In this document: one piece after another, positions 1 to 9,943 of the stretch | Numbering within the stretch: the first letter of the stretch is position 1 | Layout: every line of letters begins with the position of its first letter | The notes under the pieces: generated by a model | The model's input: the letters and a program-made list of their open reading frames with translations, nothing else | What the model was told of the DNA's origin: nothing | Databases searched by the model: none | Origin: Zeus faber | Lineage: Eukaryota; Chordata; Actinopteri; Zeiformes; Zeidae | DNA length: 64,000 bases | Direction of reading: 5' to 3' | Assembly: GCA_960531495.1 (NCBI GenBank) | Contig: OY482848.1 | Coordinates: forward strand, 16,774,897 to 16,838,896 | Made by a program: the position numbers and the translations under genes

Positions 1-620
1 CGTTTGTCCAACTCCCCTCCCTTTGCGGCAGCGGTAGCTCCACCTGTTCGTCGTGAGGAACTTCAGCACGTGTTGAAGTGACAGAGCGGCTTTGAAGGGG
101 AGTCCCTGCCAGAGAAAATAGTGTCTTTCACCGACAGTGTGTCACATCCAAACCGAGGAAAATTGGAAGTACTCTGTCACTGTACTTAAGTGTCTGTGCT
201 TACTTACGTTTAGTCCGTTTTAGAGACATTCAACTCCACTACATTTCAAAGAAAATATCTGTACTTTTTAGTCTACTACATTTCTAACACAGCAGTGCTA
301 CTTTAGTTTAAAATAAAACCTCATGATCTATATGTGTATATATGCACTGTATATATCAAAAGTACACAAAACAGGTAAAAAAACAAAACAGGTGTGGAGT
401 AATCGGTGTATGAGCACTCATCTTCAGAAAAAAGGTGGAGTAGCACTTTATGGCGTATTATCAGGACACTGGATATGACAACTACTCTAAGTAAATTTAA
501 GAGCAAGTACTTAGAGACTTTCACTTAAGTAGAACCATCTACGTGGCACCTTTACTAGAGTAATATTTTGTCTGGGTATTTGTACTTTACTTCAGCAAAG
601 TACTTCTTCCACCGCCATAT
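1..620. repeat. left edge with a fish interspersed repeat
   Basis: No gene seen. From about 175 to 600 the sequence has AAGTACTC, ACTTAAGT, CTCCACTACATTTC, AGTCTACTACATTT and TTTGTACTTTACTTC words. These are typical of a high-copy teleost repeat built on ACTT/AAGT and TACTCCACTACATTT motifs. The exact family is not identified. Bases 1-170 hold nothing I recognise. Confidence 0.5.
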
Positions 621-1259
621 ATACACACTCACTGAACACGTTATTAGGAACACCTATACACCTACTTATTCATGCAGTTATCTAATCAGCCAATCGTGTG
701 GCAGCAGTGTAATACATAAAATCATGCAGATACGGGTCAGCAGCTTCAGTTAATGTTCACATCAACCATCAGAATGGGGGGAAAATGTGATCTCAGTGTT
801 TTGGACCCTGGCGTGACTTTTGGTTCCAGGCAGGCTGGTTGGAGTATTTCTGTAACTGCTGATCTCCTGGGATTTTCACGCACAACAGTCAGTAGGGTTT
901 ACTCAGAATGATGAGATAAACAAAATAACATCCGGTGGACGGAAGCACGTTGACGATGAGAGGCGCCAACAGAGAATGGACAAACTGGTTGGAGCTGACG
1001 GAGAGGCTACGGTAACTCAGATAACCACTCTGTACAATTGCGGTGAGCAGAAAAACATCTCAGAATGCACAACACCAGAAGAATAGAAGAAGATCACCAC
1101 CTCTGCCAGCCAAGAGCAGAAAGCTGAGGCTGCAGTGGGCACAGGCTCACCAAAACTGGGCAGACTGGGAAAAACATAGCCTGGCCTGATGAATCTCCGT
1201 TTCTGCTGAGGCACCCAGATGGTAGGATCAGAATTTGGGGCCCACAGCAGGCATCCATT

Positions 1260-1775
1260 AGCCGGGAAACAAATTCCCAAATGTGAGCAACACAACGTGT
1301 GACGTAGCGCTGAGCAAGGGAGTTGGTAAATGACACTTTTACCAAATCCTGTCGGAAGAACGGAAAACACATCTTCCTTGTCAGCAAAGGCTTTTTAGAG
1401 GAAATATACCATCCAGTTTGTTTAATGCTGTTGTGACGGCGGATTCAACAGAGCGTTCCACATCAGTGGCAGCCATCTTGGTAAGGTGCCTCAGCGGTGA
1501 TAGTGGATACAACAGATCGTTCCATGGCAGAGGCAGCTGTCTTGGTAAGGTGCCCTAATGGCGATCGTGGATACAACAGACTGTTCTACATCAGTGGCAG
1601 CCATCTTGGTAAGGTGCCTCAATGGCTGCATCGTCATCGTAACAAAGCCTCCCCATATTAGGTTGCGATTGGCCCAATGCTGGCAAGCTCGGGTGGGAAT
1701 CTGTCTGAATGGGAGGGTGGTCAGATGTATTCGGCAGAGCAAAAACATGAGCTGCAGATTGGTCTGGTTCCCAGG
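1260..1775. mobile_element. insertion inside the Tc1-like element
   Basis: The transposase DNA stops near GCAGGCATCCAT and resumes at GAATCCATGGACCC, so about 500 bp are foreign to it. The insert holds a helicase-like fragment on the - strand (~1312-1370) and a 64-bp-period tandem repeat (1437-1635). I cannot see clean terminal repeats or a target duplication, except that ATCCAT occurs at both edges. Confidence 0.6.
1437..1635. repeat. 64-bp tandem repeat, about 3 copies
   Basis: GTTCCACATCAGTGGCAGCC-type units begin at 1455, 1519 and 1583, exactly 64 bp apart. Each contains CTTGGTAAGGTGCC and ends in GGATACAACAGA. The spacing is regular and divergence is low (roughly 10-20%). Confidence 0.85.
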
Positions 1776-2317
1776 CCCTGAATCCATGGACCCAACCTGC
1801 CTTGTGTCAACAGTCCAGGCCGGTCGCGGTGGTGTATTGGTGTGGGGAATTTTTCCCCTGGCACACTTTCGGCCCGTTAATACCAATCAATCATGACTTG
1901 AATGCCACAGCCTATTTGAGCATTGTTGCTGACCATGTGCATCCTTCATGGCTACAGTTTACCATCTTCTAACGGCTACTTCCAGCATGATAATGCTCCC
2001 TGTCACAAAGCAAAACTCGTCTGAAACTGGTTTCATGAACATGACAATGAGTTCAATGTTCTTCAGTGGCCTTCCCAGTCACTGGATCTGAATCCCACTA
2101 GAACACGTTTGGGATGTGATAGAACAGGAGATTCGCAGCATGAATGTGCAGCTGACAAATCTGCAGCAATTGCGTAATGCAATCATGTCAACGTGGACCA
2201 AAATCTCAAAGGAATGTTTCCAACATCTTGTGGAATCCATGCCAAGAAGAATTGAGGCTGTTTTGAGAGCAAAGGGAGGCCCCACCCAGTATTAGTATAG
2301 TGTTCCTCATGAAGGGG

Positions 2318-2342
2318 GGTGTGTGTGTGTGTGTGTGTGTGT
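2318..2342. repeat. (GT)n microsatellite at the Tc1 right end
   Basis: About 12 GT units directly after the Tc1 right-terminal sequence, where the family normally continues to a GTGAGTGTA end. Confidence 0.85.
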
Positions 2343-2686
2343 CATTCTACTCAAACAGGCTGTGGTGTCAATGACCTTCGACTCCATCAGCCACCATGTG
2401 TGTGGTGTGGCCATAACAAGGCGCCAGAGGAATGTACCTTTTCACGTCAAGTGTGTTTCAGACGGTTTTCCTTTCGCCTTGAACCTGGCCCGGCTCGCTC
2501 GTTCGACCACACTGGCAGAGGGAGAGCTGCTCCACCTGGGGTCATTCCGTTCAGATGTGGGGCAAAGATCAACCTGTTTCAGAAAACAGTGACTTATTAG
2601 GGCAATAAAAGATCGGCCCCGCATTGATAATTATTATGGCGGCGAACCCTTTCAGGTCCATTTGTAACAGAAAGTGCAGTCTCATT

Positions 2687-2731
<45 letters not shown>

Positions 2732-3089
2732 GCCCGCGCTACAACCGACACTTCCTGAATGACCGCATTCCACCAAGACGCCACCATGCCCTCCCTCTCT
2801 GTCCCTGTCTCTCCCTCTCTCTGTCCCTCTCTCTCTCTCTGGTCGGCTGGGGGTGTGTGTAGGAGTATCTGTGTTTTCCAACACACACACACACACACAC
2901 TCTCACTCACTTACTCACTCACTCACAACGATACCCACGTTTCGTTCAACGGTCGAGGAGGAGGGAGGATCCTTACTTTGAGGATTTTTCCGTCATTCCT
3001 CAACAGGTAGGAGCGTTTGTAAACAACAACATTACAGCTCGTTTTGTCATTGTACGCGGAGTTTAAAGGGTTGGCAGCGTCGTTACCTG
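2343..3089. promoter_or_regulatory. probable sh3d19 upstream region
   Basis: No coding exon recognised. It contains a (GT)n tract (2687-2727), a (CT)n stretch (~2795-2840) and a (CA)n run (2881-2900). CpG content is raised around 3050-3180. A donor-like CAG/GTAGGA at 3007 could end a non-coding first exon. Calling this the promoter is inference from position only. Confidence 0.35.
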
Positions 3090-3141
3090 ATGTGGAACTG
3101 TGCGACAAGTTCTTCCGCCGCCTTTCCGGGGTGGACGAAAG
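3090..3141 (+). CDS. sh3d19: sh3d19 candidate first coding exon
   Basis: Tentative. An ATG at 3090 opens 17 codons plus one base, followed by a good donor (GTGAGA at 3142). The single leftover G joins the first two bases of exon 2 to give Asp, so the phase fits. The Kozak context is poor (C at -3) and the peptide has no recognisable motif. A donor-like CAG/GTAGGA at 3007 upstream could end a non-coding exon instead. Transcript data would decide. Confidence 0.35.
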
Positions 3142-6100
3142 GTGAGATGCCTCCCCTTCCTCCCGTTTGCCGTCGGGATGAGAAACTGACCCGACGCTGC
3201 AACGTCACTAATGCTAATGACTGACAGGTGTAACGGGGGTGGATGGAGTGAGGCCACCACGAGCTCATAGCTTCAGGTAGGACGGCTTGGGTGACGGCAT
3301 TCTGTGAGCGCATCTTAATCGAGGCTCAAATCAAGTTGAAAAGTTGAAGGTTAAAAAATATGAGTCTAGAGGATTTTATAGTCACACTTTCCCCTGTTGT
3401 TTGACTGGTAGCCGGTCGCACAGTCGCTAGCAGGGAGGACTGTGATGCTAGTTGCGCTCTTGGCTCCCACACCTGAACCGCATTGTTTGTTTGGTGACTT
3501 TCTTTTTTTTTTTTTAATTCTGGGTCACTGTCTGAAAGGGAAGGAGGGACGGAGTTTGACTCAACCGAATACAAGATGTTTACCTGTTTACAGGCCAACG
3601 TAAAAACCAAATCCACCCAAACTAATGTGGCCCAAAGCGACTGTTAATCATTGATTCTGGCGCCTGGTTACTGTCCTGTCTGGTATGCTGGCGAGATAGC
3701 GCGGAGAGTCTCTTTTATGGAAATATATATTTTGGATTAAAGCTCCATGCTGTCTGTGATGGAAAGGCTGATTGGGGAAAATACCAGTGGACTTAATGGC
3801 TGTGAAAAATATTGGCACTGATTGTAGATGCATCCATAATACACTTGTTTTGTTTACTTAACTTGTTTTTTTTTTTTATATATATTTTATTGATTACATT
3901 TTTGCTTGGGAATTGGTCAAATTTCACTAACACTATTGTTTTTCAGGGATAAATCGCCTGTTTACAAAACAAAATACAATTCATGTTGCTATGACATCAA
4001 GATGAAAAAAATGTGGATATACAGGAAATACACTGTATATACAGGAAATACAGGGCACTTTACACTTTTGCATGTTTCCGATGGGAATACGCTGTGCTAA
4101 TATAATCGTCTTTAAAAGGAATTGAATGAGAGAATCACACGATATACCAGCTGGTCTGGTTTTGTTTTAATGGAGCGTGAACAGGTCAATCGAGGTGACG
4201 GAGTGACTGCACAAACGCTGTCGTTCACCTGCGACGCTGCGGTCAGAGGCTCCTTTGTAATCAACTGCGGCATCTCTTCCTCTCCGCAGATCGCTCTGAA
4301 AGGGCCAAGCCGGATCACTGCTGCTCCAGGTAGGCCATCGCCCGCGACATCTTGTTTATTAAGTTGTACGATTTCGGGAAGATCGCAGAACCAGCAAAAA
4401 TGTTGCCGTGTGCAAGCTACATATGATGATCTGCATTTTGGCCTGTTTGCCGTGGGGAGCAGGGGGCCAGGACACCAGCCCTTTTAACACTCAGATCTGC
4501 TGATGGTGGAGGTTGTGAACGGGCCGACAATGCACCAGCCCCGTCCTCAATGACGGGCAGACTGAGGTCGCCACGGGGGCGATTCGCCAGCAAAAAAAAG
4601 CTGCTGTTGTTGTCGGACGCGGACATCGCTTCAAGTACACCACCCTCCGTGTGCCGCTCCGTAGAGCCTCCACTTACCTTTCAACGCACTCGGGCAAGAA
4701 TAAAAATGCGTTTTTGTATTGCAAAACCGCCATTTGGTACCAAGGTTTTTCGGTGTCTAGTGGTAAGTCTGTCTCTGTGTGGCTGTTAAACACACGATAA
4801 CGAAACGAGTTCCGTGAGTGTCGCTCCCCTAGGCAGTTGACCGGCCTCCGGTGCTTAATGAGCAGAATGTCTCCTAATTATCCTCCTGCCCCCTCCTCCC
4901 GGGAGAGTCGAGCTTCGGCGGAGCCTCCCGCCACAAATAAGCAGAACCACATTATCTGCGCCTGTGCCCTTCGCAAAGGATGGACGACCATTGAAAGGGT
5001 GTTTTTTTTTGAGGGGGTTGTGATAGAAAGCTCTGTCGTTTTAATGGAAAGAGGCGTGAGGATTTCCAAACCGCCCACTCCTTGTTCTGAGGAGAAACAT
5101 GTTTTTTTCCCAGGTAGGCATCCAACGACATATGAATCATAAGTTTAATGCAAAGATATTATTCTGTTCTCAATCAAGCGTATTTAAACGACTTGATTTG
5201 GTCCGTTCAGCAAAGTTTGTTGCGTTTGACCGAGTAAACAATTGTGACCAATAGTCAGACGGTTTGGGAAATTTCCCCCGGTGGCGGTGTGGCCATTGTG
5301 GGTGTTTTTACCATCGTGAGGTGCCTGCGTGGGAAGATCCTGCCCTGCGATGTGAACATTTTCCCTGGGGCTGGAGAGACGCGTCACCACAGGGGCATTT
5401 TTAAGGACCTTGTGTGAGCACGTCCACGCCTCGGTGATAAATCTGTTATTTTCCGCTCTCTTTTCAGCCAAGGTCCTCTGTCTTCCATACGAGCTGCCAT
5501 CAAACGAAGTGAGTTTGGTGACCGGGAGTCTGTGCCGGACTGCCAGATGAGCCGATTGCAAGTGACACATTGAAAATGATCCATTACCACAAAATTAAAA
5601 TATGCCATTGAAGGACTAGAGTCAGATAACAACAAATGAGCACATTCATAAAACACCTTTTTTAAGCTTTTGCCTCACCCTTTTCAGAGCTCTGTTATCT
5701 TGTAACTATGTAGCGTGTTTGAGAAGTATTTACATCCTATCGAGAGATGTTAAAAAACAAGGTGCTTTTCATTCCTGTCGGGATGTAGCATGTTGTGAAT
5801 TTTTGACTGATGTGCTCCATCTCCCTTCAGCCAGAGCAACCTCACAGTGTGACCACAATAGAGAGAGGAGGTAAAGCCATAATATTATACCAATAGAAAA
5901 TGTGTCAGAGCGGCATTTTCACTGTGGCTCTGATCTCACTGTCTTAATAGTAAAACCAGCGGGTATAATCTTTGGAAGGCATGGAAACCCTGCATGTTAT
6001 TGGCTTTTTGACGAGTCATCACAGACACTTTTTTTAGTTCAATTTTTTTCTTAAAGGCGTCCAGAGATCACAATCCTCTCAGCAGAGCCCCTGCCCGCCA

Positions 6101-8975
6101 ACAGCTGGTTCCCAGGAGCCTCTGGCATTTTCCCTCCTCCTGCTCCATCTTCACCGACAGGCTGGTCTGGAGGCCTCCAGGCCGAGTCCCAGGTACCGTA
6201 ACCAATAACTGGAAGGCCTTTCAATCTCTTTGCCGCTTTTTTCCCATTATGGACAATGTTAGCTTTGTGTGGATAGATGTTTGCCAAAGGCGGTTGATTG
6301 GTAGCAGCATCTTCATTTTGTGGCTTGGTTTTACGTTTCAAAAGTAAACACTGGCACTCACTGCGAGTTGAACACATACTGTGCCTTTTAACTGGAAAAC
6401 ATAATTGGGGGGGAAACAAAAAGTTTGTGTGTGAAACATTCCATTTCTCATGTTTTAGCCCCCGCCGTCTTATGATCAGGTGATTAAAGAAAAGACCCAT
6501 GAGGAGCATGTTGCCAGGCCAACGGCAGCCCCGCGCCATTTGGCCTGCACCAGTACAAGTGCCACTCAGACAGACCCTGTGAGGGACGACACCCAGTCAG
6601 TAGAAAGAAAAGATACTGGTAAGAAATGTCAGCGTTGAAAGCCTGGAGTGTGATGGGATTTTTTTTTCGCGTTTCGATCAACATTGGACGTCAACATTTT
6701 TTTTTTTTTTTTAATGAATTCTTAATTTTGATTTCTCTACAGCTAAAAAGCCCCAAAAACCGCCAAGACCCCTTCTGCCCAAATCTGTGTCCAGGGAACT
6801 CACCATTGGAACATCTGCAGGAGCAGATAGACCAACCGCCGCCAACGCTCCAGTTTCCATCAACACCGGGAAGCTGAGTGACTCCAAAGACGTAAAACAA
6901 AGCGACGCCCAAGACTCTAAATGCACGAGATCTGTCACCGTGCAGTGGGACCTTCCAAGGAAATGCCCCGCTGACCCTCTTCCGCCTTCTGCAGATTCGC
7001 AGCCTTCCTCGGTTGATGCGAGCACCCCTCTCTCGGATTCTGTGCCCACTCGGTGTCCCGTCCCGCTTCCTCGTTTGAAATCAAGCAGGAAGCCAATCGC
7101 GGATGAGGTGGAAGTCGAAGCGCTGGTCCTGCTTGGTGAAAACGGGGAGGGCGTCTCAGCGAGCCCTGGCGCCGATGAAGCAGAGGCGTCCTCAAATAAG
7201 TACCTGAGGGAGCTGTTGGACGTCTTTAGTGCAGACGACCCGTCTCGGAAGGACACTGACACCGCTGTCCAATCCATACCAAGCGCGAAGGGTGCGGCTG
7301 ACGATACAGAAATGAGCGCCCTCCACAGCGATGGCGATTTTCGCGCCCGGATCAAGGCCTTCGAAAGCCAGGCGAGCGCCGAAAACGGAGCCCCGCCCGA
7401 ACCTTCCGACCGGCCTTCGCCCCGGCACAGAAACATCTTCAACAAACCTCTGGTCGCCGGTAAACCTGCCGTCGCCGCTAAACCCTCCTTTAAACAGACT
7501 GTAGAGAACAACAACACAGAGGCGTCCACGGATACGGCTCCGGTGCCTACCCCGTCGCCAAGGCCTCAGCCTCCCGTGAAACCCGCAGGCCTGCCCTTCA
7601 AGGAGGCGTTGCCCAGCAAGGTGGCCGTCCTGCCCCCATCGCAGCCGTCTACGCCGGCCAAAGCAAAGAGTTTCCCCTGGGAGGAGGGCGCCGCGGCGGG
7701 TCCCCCCGTGCCCCCGCTCAAGCCCTCTCAGCAACCTCTCAGACCCAACCTGAACCTCAACAACCACAACTCAACGTCCATGGTCACAGGAAATGAGTAC
7801 GTCGAACATCCTCCAAGTAAGTCTCATTTTCTCCATTCACGTATTATATACCATCGGATCTCTTTTGAATCGGGCACATTTGACTGGTAGTCGGTTGGGG
7901 TAGGTTAGGCATCCTAAACGTAATCCAAAAAGCCCTCTTTCTTTTCTGTGCCAAGGCTCGCGGGCTCCACTCAAGCATCAGGACGGTGTGGACTGTGACT
8001 CAGGCTTCTTAAACAGATGCAGTGTCACGAGGAGACCGACCACCATACGAGTGAACCGCAAGATGAATGTTAAATGTGAGTTTCTTTAACTTAGCTCTGT
8101 CACACTAAATCCCGTTTTCCACAGTATATTTTTACATGTGTCCAACCCAGTTATTTGTTTTCATGACTAGAAAAAAAAACCCACTTATTTATAAACACGT
8201 TTTGGATATTTTCATGGAAATTGTTGGATGCAAAACTCCCATACTTTTTTATTTTTATTTTTATTTTTTTCGCATTCAGCATAAACACACACATTACAGC
8301 TGCTATTTTAACAGAGCAGTAAGTGATATTGAATTTCTCTGTCAGCTCATTCCTTTGACAGCCCTCCTCCTCTCCCTGCTCAGAGGCCTGTGGGCTCCCT
8401 GACTCACGCCGTGAGCCACCACGAAGCCCCGATCCCTGCCTCTCCGTCGCCGGTAAGACGTGGATCCCGCGAGGAAGTCACAAATTGCAAGTCCTGCTCT
8501 CAAAATGGCGAACGGGAGCTGACGACAGATTAAAAACTACTGACTTTTGTAGTTTGACTACTCTGTTCTTAAGCATGAAGTCCTTTCTTCCCACATTAGG
8601 AGTTACAATTCTTAACCACAGCCACATTTTGCCCTTTTATATCAAACTCCTTCTTGAGTTTATTTCAGTGTGTTTTATAAATGTTGCCGCTAAATTATCA
8701 ATGTAGGCATCCGCAGTAGTAGATTAGCTCGGGGATAAATGCGTCACTCAAAATAAATTCTCTTGTTCTAGTCAATGGAGGTTGTAAAGTGGGAACTATC
8801 TGTTTTTGGTGAGCTGTACTATGTAACTATGGTTTCCATTTCACTATGGCTTTCTCACCTACTAAACTGCTTTCCGTTTGTGCGCTATGATCATTGTTCC
8901 TTTAAATTTTCAGGAGTTTGGTTACAAAGCGGCAGAATCCCAACCGCCTCGGTGAGTGTCAAAAAAACAAACTGT

Positions 8976-9055
<80 letters not shown>

Positions 9056-9897
9056 GTCACTGCTGTGTTGGACTTGATGCAGCTGTTAACTCTTCCAGGC
9101 CTATCGGTGGAAAGGTCCTCCCGCCTCGCCCTCCCCCGGCCAAAGCCACTCCGGGCAGACCTCCCCCGCCCCGCTTCGACACCGCGGGCCGGGCCAGCTC
9201 CGTGAAAGTTTCTCAATGGGAGGCGTCATCCAAAGCTCAGGCTCCAACGCAGAAGAAGAAAGGGCCCGTCTTGCCCCCGAGGCCCAGCCCCGGGCACCGT
9301 CTCTACAACAAATACACCGTGAGAGGGATTGCCACGGCAGTGGAATGTGCCATGTTGTGCATCGCTCTTTTTAAAATATCACTGGATGGACACATTGAAA
9401 CATGTATTCATGTTTTGCAGCTCGGGCTCCCTCATGGAATCGCAGCGTGCGACTACAATGGGGTCAACAGAGGAGAACTCTCATTTCAGGTGGCTATATT
9501 GTGTAAACAAAACATCAGCGTGTAACCGTGCCAGTATTAATGGACACACATCCCACAATGTTGTCCTGTCCGCGTTCAGAGAACCACATCCCATTCTGCC
9601 TTTGCTGCAAATTCAAGGAATCTGATGCAGTAAAGAATCTCTATGCATTCATTAATATGTTCATTTCGTCATCTCTGCATCACTAGAAAAATGAGGTTCT
9701 TCTGCTCATGGAGGAGACGGACCACAGCACCTTTACGTGCCAAGTAGGAGACGCCAGAGGCAAAGTCCACAAGTCTCACATGAAGGTCATCACTCCTCTG
9801 TCTTCTTACTCGGAGATGCCCCAGCCACAGGTAACCTCTTCCATGAGCTGGAGGTGGAAAACCAAGTGTTTGAGGTCACGTTCCACAAAAGGTCTGA

Positions 9898-9943
<46 letters not shown>

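Larger units (their letters stand above)
774..2296 (+). pseudogene. Tc1-like transposase pseudogene
   Basis: Remnant of a ~340-aa DDE transposase. Homologous stretches are colinear with the family, but several frameshifting deletions and the insertion at ~1260-1775 split it. Nothing suggests current activity. Confidence 0.8.
621..2318 (+). mobile_element. Tc1-like DNA transposon, decayed and interrupted
   Basis: The left end (TACACTC-like, then TTATTAGGAACACC) beside TATATA and the right end GTGTTCCTCATGAAG are the inverted termini of a common fish Tc1/mariner element. Between them is recognisable transposase DNA: the helix-turn-helix part at ~770-1020, AACTGG...TGAATCTCCGTTTCTGCTGAG at ~1150-1215, and the C-terminal third from ~1775 to 2296. 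The frame is broken by small deletions (around 930 and 1075), by stops, and by a ~500-bp insertion at about 1260-1775. The right terminus dissolves into a GT microsatellite. No intact transposase can be made. Confidence 0.85.

Noticed and set aside
2674..2910. Open frames of Cys-Val or His-Thr repeats on both strands
   Set aside because: They are translations of (GT)n/(CA)n microsatellites. The same applies to all similar frames near 9,000, 23,200, 38,050, 40,740, 46,450, 47,280 and 48,740.
7192..7767. Long open frame on the - strand opposite sh3d19 exon 7
   Set aside because: It lies entirely under a conserved proline-rich coding exon and is a codon-bias shadow; no motif of its own.
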